Shown here piece by piece: positions 7,671 through 15,996 of a DNA stretch of 43,801 bases; within the stretch, counting starts at the first letter, position 1, and every line of letters starts with the position of its first letter. Origin of the DNA: Reyranella sp. (GTDB taxonomy: Bacteria > Pseudomonadota > Alphaproteobacteria > Reyranellales > Reyranellaceae); contig NZ_SCVH01000001.1 of the NCBI RefSeq assembly GCF_004296935.1, forward strand, positions 1 through 43,801. Reading direction: 5' to 3'. A program made the translations under genes and the position numbers. The notes under the pieces were generated by a model. That model did not search any database. It was not told the origin of the DNA and worked only from the letters and a program-made list of their open reading frames with translations.

Positions 7671-8615
7671 ATGAGTGAACTTCCCCGTCCGGCGCTTTCG
7701 GTGGTGGCTCCCTGCTACAACGAGCAGGAGGTCCTGCCCGAATTCCTGCGCCGTGTCGGCGCGGTGCTGGACGCCGCCGGCGGAATTGCAGAGGTCGTGC
7801 TGGTCGACGACGGCTCGCGCGACCGGACCTGGGAAGTCATGACGGCCGCTGCCGCCGCCGATCCGAGGATCGTGGCCGTGCGCCTGATGCGCAATCACGG
7901 CCACCAGCTCGCGCTGACGGCCGGGCTGTCGGTCTGCCGAGGCGAACGCATCCTGATCATCGATGCCGACCTGCAGGATCCGCCCGAGCTGCTGCCCGAC
8001 ATGATGGCCCTGATGGATCAGGGCGCCGACGTGGTCTACGGCCAACGCCGGCAGCGCGACGGCGAGAGCCTGTTCAAGCGCGCGACGGCCGCTGGCTTCT
8101 ACCGCCTGATCAACCGGCTGACCGATGTCGACATTCCCGCCGATGCCGGCGACTTCCGGCTCGTGACCCGCCGCGTCCTCGACCTGCTGCTCGCCATGCC
8201 CGAGCGTCACCGCTTCATTCGCGGCATGGTGGCCTGGATCGGCGGACGACAGGTGCCCCTGATTTACGACCGCCACGCCCGGGTGGCCGGCGAGAGCAAG
8301 TATCCGCTGAGCAAGATGATCCGTTTCGCGGCCGACGCCATCACCGCCTTCTCGGTGGTGCCGCTCATGGCATCGATGACGATCGGCTGGGTGATGGCGG
8401 GGGTCGGGTTAGGTTTTTTCATCTATTCCATGGTCGGCTGGGTGATGCATTCGAACCTGCCCGGCTGGACGTCGCTCATGGCGGCGCTCGGCCTGCTGGG
8501 CGGCATGCAGTTCCTGATGCTGGGCATCATCGGTGCCTATCTCGGACGGCTCTACGATCAGAGCAAGGGCCGGCCGTTGTTCATGATCCGCGACATCGTG
8601 GGCGGACCGAAGTAA
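7671..8615 (+). CDS. GT2 family polyisoprenyl-phosphate glycosyltransferase
   Basis: The catalytic GT-A domain begins at residue 9 (LSVVAPCYNEQEVL) and shows VLVDDGSRDRT, the metal-binding DADLQDPPE and an RHRFIRGMVAWIGG motif, as in DPM1/GtrB-type enzymes that load a sugar onto undecaprenyl phosphate. Two C-terminal membrane segments (from about residue 226 and 270) anchor it, giving a 314-residue protein of normal family length. I use ATG 7671. A TTG at 7659 in the same frame, with GAAGG close upstream, is an alternative. It follows the Wzm/Wzt pair by 89 bp in the same direction and probably serves the same glycan pathway. Confidence 0.9.
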   Translation: MSELPRPALSVVAPCYNEQEVLPEFLRRVGAVLDAAGGIAEVVLVDDGSRDRTWEVMTAAAAADPRIVAVRLMRNHGHQLALTAGLSVCRGERILIIDADLQDPPELLPDMMALMDQGADVVYGQRRQRDGESLFKRATAAGFYRLINRLTDVDIPADAGDFRLVTRRVLDLLLAMPERHRFIRGMVAWIGGRQVPLIYDRHARVAGESKYPLSKMIRFAADAITAFSVVPLMASMTIGWVMAGVGLGFFIYSMVGWVMHSNLPGWTSLMAALGLLGGMQFLMLGIIGAYLGRLYDQSKGRPLFMIRDIVGGPK

Positions 8616-9067
8616 ATCAGCCCTTTCAACACACAAGGCGTTCGGTTCAAGCGATGTGAATTCGACAAGGGAGGTTTGCAGATTCTCTTGATGAAATAGT
8701 TGCAAGATCAGCAGGTTTATGGGTAGAAGTTCGATATCCTGACGCGCTTTGCGTCGCCACCTGGCCAGTCCAGCAATCGGGCATTTGCCCTGCACGGTCC
8801 TGACCGTGCCTCGAAATCCGACGACGGCGGAACCAGCCGACCGCGCGAGCCTCCCCGCCGATAGCAAGGTCCGGAGGTGTCCCCGGGGCGCCCTGGGCGT
8901 CCCCTGAACGACATGAAAGCCAAATCAGACCGACGAACCAGCGTCGGCCCCACATGCGCCCGGAGACAAAGTAGACAAAAACGTAACGTCCTGGTGTCTC
9001 CGGAGAAGCACCGGAAAGCCCTTAGATTTGGGCATTTCCATCATTTACGCTGGTGCCGCGACGGTGT
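8616..9067. other. 452-bp intergenic region with several perfect hairpins
   Basis: This region lies between the convergent glycosyltransferase and dehydrogenase genes. It has no ORF with family-like composition. It contains perfect short inverted repeats: GACGC/GCGTC (8741-8755), GGGCA/TGCCC (8779-8790), GCACGGTC/GACCGTGC (8792-8809), and CCGGAGACA/TGTCTCCGG (8960-8968 with 8995-9003). None is followed by a T-run. It could hold a structured RNA, two 3' UTRs, or the remains of a mobile element. Confidence 0.6.
8741..8809. repeat. Three consecutive perfect hairpins
   Basis: Stems of 5, 5 and 8 bp follow one another: 8741-8745 with 8751-8755, 8779-8783 with 8786-8790, and 8792-8799 with 8802-8809. 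The last two are separated by a single base. The third has only two nominal loop bases, so as RNA its top pairs would open. The same sequence can also act as a symmetric protein-binding site in DNA. Confidence 0.6.
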
Positions 9068-10399
9068 TTACCGCCCGGAGCCGAGATAGAGCACGTCTGC
9101 CACGTCGGCGAATCTGTCGGCCGGCAGGGTTCGCCAGAGGTCGAGCACGGTGAGGCGGTGGCCGTTGCTCCGCTTGCACCAGGACGGGTCGATGTCCCTG
9201 TACTGCGGCCAGCCGGTGGCGACGATCAGCAGGTCGCAGTCGCGGACCGCGCCCTCGATCGAGGAGGCGCCCACGACCTTGTCGCCCAGCACCCCGATGG
9301 CCGCGTCCTGGGCCAGTGGATCATGCACGACCACGACGTAGCCCTGGTCGGCGAGCTTGGCCGCCAGCTTCACGCTGTGGCTTTCCTCGACCACCGGGGT
9401 CTGCGGCTTGTAGGAGAGGCCCAGGATGGCGATGCGCGTGCCGGCCTTGGCGAACTTGGCGACCAGGCCCGAGAGCCGGTCGATCTGGTAGTTGTTGATC
9501 CGGTCGGTCGCCTCGGCCACATCGGCGCGGGCGCCGATCTTGCGGGCGAAGGCGGCGAAGGCCACGTTGTCGCGCGGGAAGCAGGGGCCGCCGTAGCCCA
9601 TCGCGCCCTTGAGGTACTTCGCGCCGATCCGGGTGTCGGCGCCCAGTGCTTTGGTCACGGCATCGACGTCGGCGCCGGGAATGCGGTCGCAGATGTCGGC
9701 CAGCATGTTGGCATAGGAGATCTTGGTGGTGACGTAGGTGTTCACAGAGATCTTGGTCAGCTCGGCGTTGACGAAGTTCATGCGCTGCACCGGCGGCTTC
9801 TTCTCGCACATCTGCAGGTAGATGGTCTGCAGCATGTCGCCCGCCTTGGAATCGCTCTCGCCGATCAGGATCGAGTCGGGAAACAGCATGTCGCGCACAA
9901 CGCTGCCGAGCGCGATGAATTCGGGATTGTAGCAGAGGCCGAGATCCGGTCCGACCTTGCGGCCCGAGGCCTTCTCCAGGGCCGCCTTGATTTCGGTGTC
10001 GGTCGTGCCGGGCATCACCGTGCTGGTGATGACCACCATGTGATAGCCCTTCTTGGCCTTGAGCGCCTTGCCCAGCGTCTCCATCGCCTGCAGGACGAAG
10101 CGGTTGGAGAAGAAGCCGGTACTGTCCGACGGGGTCGGCACGATCACGAAGCTGGCGTCGCTCTTCTGGATCGCCTCGTTGGCGTCCATCGTGGCCGACA
10201 GGCGCTCCCGGTTGGCGGCGATCAGTTCGTTGAGCTGCGGCTCGACGATCGGCATCTTGCCGGCATTCATGGCGTCCACGAACGTCTTGTTCACATCGAG
10301 GCCGATGACATTGAAACCGCGGCTGGCGAGCACCGCCGCGAGAGGAGCTCCGAGCTTGCCGAGACCGACGACCGAGACGCGAGGCAGAGTTGCTGTCAT
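9068..10399 (-). CDS. Nucleotide-sugar dehydrogenase (UDP-glucose/GDP-mannose dehydrogenase family)
   Basis: This 443-residue enzyme probably oxidises C6 of a nucleotide-activated sugar to a uronate with 2 NAD+. The N-terminal Rossmann motif is VVGLGKLGAP (about 10-19), followed by the family PIVEP motif and the STV loop. The catalytic cysteine lies in GYGGPCFPRDN (Cys273), with Lys and Asn in LTKISVNTY. Three UDPGDH domains are present at normal length. I use ATG 10399, which has GGGA seven bases upstream; an in-frame ATG at 10405 adds two residues. The exact sugar (glucose, GlcNAc or ManNAc) cannot be told from motifs. Position next to the export and glycosyltransferase genes suggests it supplies a uronic acid for the surface polysaccharide. 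Confidence 0.9.
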   Translation of the reverse strand: MTATLPRVSVVGLGKLGAPLAAVLASRGFNVIGLDVNKTFVDAMNAGKMPIVEPQLNELIAANRERLSATMDANEAIQKSDASFVIVPTPSDSTGFFSNRFVLQAMETLGKALKAKKGYHMVVITSTVMPGTTDTEIKAALEKASGRKVGPDLGLCYNPEFIALGSVVRDMLFPDSILIGESDSKAGDMLQTIYLQMCEKKPPVQRMNFVNAELTKISVNTYVTTKISYANMLADICDRIPGADVDAVTKALGADTRIGAKYLKGAMGYGGPCFPRDNVAFAAFARKIGARADVAEATDRINNYQIDRLSGLVAKFAKAGTRIAILGLSYKPQTPVVEESHSVKLAAKLADQGYVVVVHDPLAQDAAIGVLGDKVVGASSIEGAVRDCDLLIVATGWPQYRDIDPSWCKRSNGHRLTVLDLWRTLPADRFADVADVLYLGSGR

Positions 10400-10545
10400 T
10401 TCCATTCCCGTTTTGAGGGCCGGTACTGATACTGTCGGGAACGACGGGACGCCACCCCGAATTTGGCATCGGTTGGGCGCAATTCGCGCCTTGCGCGGTA
10501 GCGCCGCAGGGGCGAAGAATTGCCCGCTAAGAGCGAGGGAATCGA

Positions 10546-12039
10546 ATGAAAGTTGAGTTTTCGGCCTTTCCGAAGGCCTTTTCGGGCAACGTTGCGATGT
10601 TCGTGGCCGCTGACAAGCAGCTCCTGGCGACGGCCCAGGCTGCCGATTCGAAGGCTGGAGGCGGCCTCACGCGGGCTCTTGGCGCAGGACGCTTCACGGG
10701 TGCCAAGAACCAGACCCTCACAATCCTGGGCCAATCTGGCGATATCGCCCGGCTGATGCTGCTGGGGGTGGGCAAGGGGCGCGAGCTCGACGCTCGCACT
10801 GCGGAAGGCTTGGGCGGCGTGGTTGCGGCGGCGGCAAACGCGGCGGGCCACGCGGCGGTCACGGTGGTCGTGGACCCGGTAAAAGGCAGCCGGCTGTCGC
10901 CGGGCCAGATCGCGGCCCACATCGCGTTGGGCGCGCGCCTGCGCAACTACCGATTCAACAAGTACAAGACCAAGGACAAGCCCGAGCAGAAACTTTCCCT
11001 CGAGCACCTCACCGTCGTCGTCGCGGGCCCTGCTGAGGCGCGCAAGGCCTATGCCCAGCTCGAACCCACTGTCGACGCCGTCTTCTTCGCCCGGGACCTC
11101 GTGAGCGAGCCGGCGAATATGCTTTACCCCGTCGAGTTTGCCCGCCGTGCGAAGGAACTCACGAAGCTCGGCGTGAAGGTCGAGATCCTGGGCGAAGCGG
11201 AGTTGAAGAAGCTCGGCATGAACGTCCTGCTGGCAGTAGGCCAGGGCAGCGAGCGCGAATCGCAACTCCTGGTCATGCGCTGGATGAACGGACCGAAGAA
11301 CCAGGCACCGGTCGCGCTGATCGGCAAGGGCGTCACCTTCGACACCGGCGGCATCTCGCTGAAGCCGGCCGGCGGCATGGAGGACATGAAGTGGGACATG
11401 GGCGGTGCCGGTGCCGTCACCGGCGCCATGCGCCTGATCGCCGGCCGCAAGGCGAAGGCGAATGTCGTCGCCGTCTGCGCCCTCGTAGAGAACATGCCGG
11501 ACGGCAATGCCACGCGGCCCGGTGATGTCGTGAAATCGATGTCGGGTCAGACGGTTGAGATCATCAACACCGATGCCGAGGGGCGGCTGATCCTGTGCGA
11601 TGCCATGTGGTACGCGCAGGAGAAGTTCAAGCCGCAGGCCATGGTCGAACTGTCGACCTTGACCGGCGCCATCATCGTCTCGCTCGGTCACGAACGCGCC
11701 GGGCTTTTCTCGAACAACACGCAGCTCTCCACGCGGCTGCGCGTCGCGGGCTCGCAGATCGGCGAGAAGCTCTGGCGGATGCCGCTCGGGCCAAAATACG
11801 ACAAGTTGATCGACTCCGAGATCGCCGACATGAAGAACGTCAGCAACGGCCGCGATGGCGGCTCGATCACGGCCGCGCAGTTCCTCCAGCGCTTCGTGCA
11901 GGATGGTGTCGCCTGGGCGCATCTCGACATCGCTGGCATGGCCTGGTCGACCAAGGGCGACGACACGACGCCCAAGGGTGCCACGGCGTATGGCGTGCGC
12001 CTGCTCGACCGGCTGATCGCCGACAATTACGAGCGCTGA
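10546..12039 (+). CDS. pepA: Leucyl aminopeptidase (M17 family)
   Basis: This cytosolic metallo-aminopeptidase removes N-terminal residues from peptides. The 497-residue length is typical. The N-terminal macrodomain-like part covers roughly residues 1-170. The catalytic domain holds the metal-ligand lysine of KGVTFDTGG (K261) and the M17 signature NTDAEGRL (341-348), with GGMEDMKWDMGG between them. ATG 10546 has a GAGGGA ribosome-binding site 7 bases upstream. It diverges from the nucleotide-sugar dehydrogenase across 146 bp and is followed after 7 bp by holC, a pepA-holC arrangement common in proteobacteria. Confidence 0.97.
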   Translation: MKVEFSAFPKAFSGNVAMFVAADKQLLATAQAADSKAGGGLTRALGAGRFTGAKNQTLTILGQSGDIARLMLLGVGKGRELDARTAEGLGGVVAAAANAAGHAAVTVVVDPVKGSRLSPGQIAAHIALGARLRNYRFNKYKTKDKPEQKLSLEHLTVVVAGPAEARKAYAQLEPTVDAVFFARDLVSEPANMLYPVEFARRAKELTKLGVKVEILGEAELKKLGMNVLLAVGQGSERESQLLVMRWMNGPKNQAPVALIGKGVTFDTGGISLKPAGGMEDMKWDMGGAGAVTGAMRLIAGRKAKANVVAVCALVENMPDGNATRPGDVVKSMSGQTVEIINTDAEGRLILCDAMWYAQEKFKPQAMVELSTLTGAIIVSLGHERAGLFSNNTQLSTRLRVAGSQIGEKLWRMPLGPKYDKLIDSEIADMKNVSNGRDGGSITAAQFLQRFVQDGVAWAHLDIAGMAWSTKGDDTTPKGATAYGVRLLDRLIADNYER

Positions 12040-12046
12040 CAAGCAG

Positions 12047-12499
12047 ATGGCGACCGAGGTCAATTTCTACCACCTGACCCGATCGTCGCTCGAGGACACC
12101 TTGCCCCGCCTGCTGGCCAAGACCCTGCAGGCAGGGGAACGGGCTGTCGTGATGCTGGGTTCGCCGGAGCGGGTGGACGCTCTCAACACCCATCTCTGGA
12201 CCTTCGATCCCAACGGCTTCCTGCCGCACGGCGCAGCCCGCGACGGCGACCCCGACCGCCAGCCGGTGTGGCTGACCCATCTCGACGAGAATCCGAATGG
12301 AGCGGGCTACCTCTTCGTTGCAGACCACGCTCGATCCGTGCATGTGGCCGATTACAAGCGGTGCTTCGAGTTGTTCGACGGCCGCGACGACGCGGCGGTA
12401 GCCGATGCCCGCGATCGCTGGAAGATCTACAAGACTGCCGGCCACGTCATGGCGTATTGGCAGCAGACCGACAGCGGCGGCTGGGAGAAAAAGGCCTAG
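12047..12499 (+). CDS. holC: DNA polymerase III subunit chi
   Basis: This 150-residue HolC protein starts with the typical EVNFYHLTRSSLEDTLPRLL segment and ends with the YKTAGHVMAYWQQTDSGGWEKK motif near the C-terminus. Chi links the clamp loader (through psi where present) to single-stranded DNA-binding protein at the replication fork. It follows pepA by 7 bp, and pepA-holC linkage supports the call. Its stop overlaps the 3' end of the convergent FkbM methyltransferase gene by 4 bp. Confidence 0.94.
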   Translation: MATEVNFYHLTRSSLEDTLPRLLAKTLQAGERAVVMLGSPERVDALNTHLWTFDPNGFLPHGAARDGDPDRQPVWLTHLDENPNGAGYLFVADHARSVHVADYKRCFELFDGRDDAAVADARDRWKIYKTAGHVMAYWQQTDSGGWEKKA

Positions 12500-13590
12500 C
12501 GCTGCAGGCGGGGTTTCCAGAAGCCGTTCCAGGCGGCTTTCCATCGCTCGCGCATCGGGATATCGCCCTCGGGCCGATAGAAGTCCGGTGAGTCGGCCTC
12601 GAACTTGGCCATATATTCGCGATAGCTGAGCGGCCGCTTCACCCCCACCTGGGTCTGCGCCGCCAAAAGATCGAGGCCAGCGTCGACGTCGAATACCGTC
12701 GAGAGCCGGTTGCGCAGCCCTAGCAGCAACTCGGCCGCGGCATCGGGGTTCTCCCAGGCCGAGAACACCGCCACGAGCTTGGCGAGTTTTTCGGCGCTGA
12801 GCTGCTTGGCCCATTCCGCCCCCTTGGGACCCAGAATGTCGCGGGCATAGTAGGCCTCGCCCTGGAACGGGCGTCCCGACAGGGTCTCGGCCGGCGTCGG
12901 CCAGACGTAGCGTGACGGCAGTGCGCGCGTGGAATAGGTGCGCACATCGAGGCGGAAGAGGTCGAAGCCCTGGCGACGCATGAAGCGGTCGGTATTGTGA
13001 AACGTATGTTCGTCGGTAGCGCCTGAGCCGATGAAGTTGACCTCGAGCTGGACCGCCAGCAGGCCGAGCGGCTCGAAGCGCCCATCGAACGAACGGAGGA
13101 TCTCGTAATCGACACCGTCGATGTCGATCTTGAGATAATCGACGTCGGTCAGGCCGCGCGCCGCGAGCAGGCCGGGAACGACGACCGGCTTCGCCGGGTC
13201 CGCAAGGCCCGTCATCTCCCAGGCATTGTTGCGGAATTGCTCCTCGGCGGAGGCTCCCTTGAGACGCGCCTCGCGGATTTCCCGCGTGCGCATGAAGCTC
13301 AGGCGATCACGCATCCGCATGATCAAGGGGGCGGCCGGACCGGCAGAAAGGTCGACGATCTTGTCGGCCCGTCGGCCGACGAAGGCGGCCAGATACTCGA
13401 TATCGGGATTGGCCTCGCAGGCCGCGAGGCGGCGGCATTCGGCCTCGCTGGCGTCGATGCCGAGCGCGCGCAACCGCGGCTCGAAGACCCGCCACTGCTG
13501 CTCGATGCCGCCGGAGCAGCCGACATCCAGCAGGGTAAATCGCTCCGTCCGCAGGCCGTCGGCGACGAGCGCCGGGAATGTGCCGCCCAT
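12496..13590 (-). CDS. FkbM-family methyltransferase
   Basis: This is a 364-residue SAM-dependent methyltransferase of the FkbM type. Motif I appears as FTLLDVGCSGG (about 18-28) and the family's signature as DYLKIDIDGVDYEILRSF (near 151-168). Such enzymes often O-methylate sugars or polyketides. ATG 13590 lies 8 bases after the stop of the upstream cyclase gene. A GTG at 13602 overlaps that stop and would add four residues. The frame stays open further up, but only inside the cyclase gene. No strong ribosome-binding site is visible, which suggests translational coupling. A glycan substrate is possible given the polysaccharide genes 3 kb away, but is not shown. Confidence 0.87.
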   Translation of the reverse strand: MGGTFPALVADGLRTERFTLLDVGCSGGIEQQWRVFEPRLRALGIDASEAECRRLAACEANPDIEYLAAFVGRRADKIVDLSAGPAAPLIMRMRDRLSFMRTREIREARLKGASAEEQFRNNAWEMTGLADPAKPVVVPGLLAARGLTDVDYLKIDIDGVDYEILRSFDGRFEPLGLLAVQLEVNFIGSGATDEHTFHNTDRFMRRQGFDLFRLDVRTYSTRALPSRYVWPTPAETLSGRPFQGEAYYARDILGPKGAEWAKQLSAEKLAKLVAVFSAWENPDAAAELLLGLRNRLSTVFDVDAGLDLLAAQTQVGVKRPLSYREYMAKFEADSPDFYRPEGDIPMRERWKAAWNGFWKPRLQR

Positions 13591-13598
13591 GCCGAGGG

Positions 13599-14636
13599 TC
13601 ACACCGTGGCTACCGGCGTTGCGGGCGATCCGACGGCGCCCGGCAGGCGCAACGGCGGGGCTGTCAGAAGGAAGCGGGAGCGCTTCTTGGCGCGGAGCCA
13701 CAGTGCCAAATCCTGCAACCACCAGATTTCCCCCAGGTTCAGTCCAAGCTTGAAAAGACAGTGATTGTGAATTGGCAGCGAGGGATGCTCCGCATCATCC
13801 GGCCCTGGTTTCGCGGGCACGGCCTCGACACCGTAATTGTCGGCGATGAGTGCAGAAATCTGGCTGTCGGTGATCCATTGCAGAAGCCGCTTGTCGCGGC
13901 CATCCAGGACACAGCACATGGCGTGGGCACGGTCTGGGTCAACCTTCTTGTTCATTTTGACGATTTCGTCAGTGAAGCCAGTATAGAGCAGCAACATGTC
14001 GCCCGGCTCGATTACCACCTTGTCGGCCTCAAGCACACGGCGCAAATCGTCGTAGTTCACATACTTATGGCCGCGGCCGTAGTGCTTCTCGAGGTCGACC
14101 ATGACCGCACGGCCCTGAATCGCCTTGGCGGCCATGTTCTCGACCCCCAGCTTGTGGGCGTAGCTGAGGTGTCCACAGCCGTCCCGGCCGGCGTCGGGCA
14201 GGGGGCCGACGACGTCCGAGCCTGCCTTGAAGCCGTTGTAGTAGAGCGGCTCGGCCACGCCATCGCCGTCGGCATCGAACATGCCGCCGACGTGGGCGAG
14301 GGTGTCCCATTGCGTCGAGTACTGCAGGGTCAGGATGACCCGGTCGTCGCTGGCCACGTCCATGAACAAGGGGTTGATGGTCTTGGTATGGAAGTTGAAG
14401 CGCCAGCCGTTCTCGTCGCCGGTCGGCGACAGCACGGGGGGCAGCCGACGCGGGTTGAGCACGTTGCCGCCGGGGAAATCGAGCGGCAGGCTGAGGCAGA
14501 ACGACAGGCCTTCCTTGACCTCGGCGATACCCTCGAGAACCTTCTTGGGGGTGATGAGATTGAGGCGGCCAAGTTGATCGTCGTCGCCCCAGTCCCCCCA
14601 GGTCGAACCCTCGGGGCGGTGCTTCCAGCGCTTCAT
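13599..14636 (-). CDS. Cyclase-family metal-dependent hydrolase
   Basis: This 345-residue protein belongs to the cyclase/kynurenine-formamidase-like superfamily (PF04199). Recognisable elements are WGDWGDDDQLGRLNLITP near the N-terminus, the metal-site segment QYSTQWDTLAH, an acid-rich VDLEKHYGRGHKY region, and the late PIHNHCLFKLGLNLGEIWWL motif. Members hydrolyse amides or lactone-like substrates; the substrate here is unknown. ATG 14636 is chosen because GGGGGAG lies 7 bases upstream; the frame continues up to 14699 without support. The FkbM gene follows at once, so the two form a small operon. The last 30 or so residues after WLQDLALWL are low-complexity and unlike the catalytic core. Confidence 0.88.
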   Translation of the reverse strand: MKRWKHRPEGSTWGDWGDDDQLGRLNLITPKKVLEGIAEVKEGLSFCLSLPLDFPGGNVLNPRRLPPVLSPTGDENGWRFNFHTKTINPLFMDVASDDRVILTLQYSTQWDTLAHVGGMFDADGDGVAEPLYYNGFKAGSDVVGPLPDAGRDGCGHLSYAHKLGVENMAAKAIQGRAVMVDLEKHYGRGHKYVNYDDLRRVLEADKVVIEPGDMLLLYTGFTDEIVKMNKKVDPDRAHAMCCVLDGRDKRLLQWITDSQISALIADNYGVEAVPAKPGPDDAEHPSLPIHNHCLFKLGLNLGEIWWLQDLALWLRAKKRSRFLLTAPPLRLPGAVGSPATPVATV

Positions 14637-14774
14637 GACGTTTCTCCCCCTTTTCGCCGGGGACAGTAGCGCGCGACCCCATCGTGCGTCATCACGCACG
14701 CATGCCTCCTGCGCTCAATTCCGCAAACGACCGCGCTGCGGATCGTCTATCATTGGCCTCCAAACGAGGGTTCC

Positions 14775-15995
14775 ATGTCCGCTACCGCCGCAGCCCCCCT
14801 GGAGCGTGACGTCCGGGTCATCAGCCTGATCGGCGTCGCCCATGGCGCCAGCCACTACTACCAACTGGCCTTTGTCACGATGCTGCTGATCGTCCGCGAG
14901 AAGGCCGGGCTGTCGTTCACCGACGTGGGGGCGCTGGGGGCGATCTATTACGCGGTTTCCGGCATCTGCCAGACGCTCGCGGGCTTTGCCGTCGACCGGT
15001 TCGGCGCACGGCCGATCCTGGCCGGCGGGTTGGCGCTGGCGGCCGTCGGGCTCGCGCTCACTGCCCTGGCCGACTCGTTCCTGACCTTCTCCGCCATCTC
15101 GGTCGTTGGCGCCATCGGCAACTGCGTCTTCCACCCGGCCGATTTCGCCGTCCTGAATTCGTCGGTGAATCACCGCCGGCTGGGGAGGGCCTACAGCATT
15201 CACGGCCTCGGCGGTTCGCTGGGATGGGCCGCGGCGCCGATCATCTACTTCCTAGACGACCTCGTGGGGCGCACGGGCGCGGCCCTGATCGGCGCCGTGC
15301 CGGGCCTGATCCTGGCCGCCCTGGTGTTGAGCCATCGCCGGTACTTAGTTGACCACCGCGTCGAGGTCCGCGCCGCCGCCGCCGCGGACGGCGCGAAGGC
15401 AGGGCTCGGCCTCTTCCTGCAGGCCTCGATCCTGCTCTGTTTCGCCTATTTCGCGCTGATCGCCGTCAACACGGTAGGAATCCAGCAGATGGCGGTGCCG
15501 GCCTGGGTGGAGATGTTCGGCATTACCGAACGCTACGCCGCGCTCTGCCTGATCGTATTCATGGTCGGCTCGGCCGCCGGCATGCTCGCTGGAGGCTTCT
15601 TCGCAGACAGTGTGAAGCGCCACGATCTCGTGGCATCGGGCGGGCTTCTCGTCGCCGCCGCACTCACGGTGCCGGTCGCCGCCCTGGCCGTCACGCCGGC
15701 GGCCCTGTTGCCGTTGCTGGCGCTGGCAGGGTTTGCCGGAGGGGCCACCAACCCGTCACGCGACATGATCGTGCGCAATGCCACGCCGCCTGGCGCCTCG
15801 GGCAAGGTGTTCGGCTTCGTCTATTCCGGCCTCGATGTCGGCTCGCTCGTCGGGCCACCGCTGTTCGGCTATCTGATGGATCTGCATCTGCCGGCGGCGA
15901 TCTTCTGGATCGCGATCGGGCTCTATGTGGTCAACGCGGGCGTGGTGCTGACCATCCGTCAGGCGAGCGCGCCGCGGGCCGTCGCCGCGGAGTGA
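14775..15995 (+). CDS. MFS transporter, fosmidomycin-resistance-like
   Basis: This 406-residue protein has about 12 predicted membrane segments. The N-terminal VAHGASHYYQLAF and the NCVFHPADFAVLNSSV motif near segment 4 resemble the Fsr/fosmidomycin-resistance branch of the major facilitator superfamily. The cytoplasmic loop DRFGARPIL between segments 2 and 3 is the MFS motif A. Direction of transport and substrate cannot be read from sequence. It starts at ATG 14775 and diverges from the cyclase-FkbM operon. It ends one base from the convergent ABC-F gene. Confidence 0.88.
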   Translation: MSATAAAPLERDVRVISLIGVAHGASHYYQLAFVTMLLIVREKAGLSFTDVGALGAIYYAVSGICQTLAGFAVDRFGARPILAGGLALAAVGLALTALADSFLTFSAISVVGAIGNCVFHPADFAVLNSSVNHRRLGRAYSIHGLGGSLGWAAAPIIYFLDDLVGRTGAALIGAVPGLILAALVLSHRRYLVDHRVEVRAAAAADGAKAGLGLFLQASILLCFAYFALIAVNTVGIQQMAVPAWVEMFGITERYAALCLIVFMVGSAAGMLAGGFFADSVKRHDLVASGGLLVAAALTVPVAALAVTPAALLPLLALAGFAGGATNPSRDMIVRNATPPGASGKVFGFVYSGLDVGSLVGPPLFGYLMDLHLPAAIFWIAIGLYVVNAGVVLTIRQASAPRAVAAE

Positions 15996-15996
15996 C

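Noticed and set aside
8647-8955. Short leftward frames in the gap between the GT2 and dehydrogenase genes
   Set aside because: The Arg-rich sequences lack hydrophobic-core patterning and ribosome-binding sites. They overlap hairpins, so the region was listed as non-coding.
9053-10429. Rightward 458-codon frame
   Set aside because: It is antisense to the nucleotide-sugar dehydrogenase, and its composition (His, Val, Gly, Asp rich) is typical of a shadow frame.
10396-12063. Leftward 555-codon frame
   Set aside because: It is antisense to pepA, whose M17 motifs are complete; no protein-like motifs are present in the antisense product.
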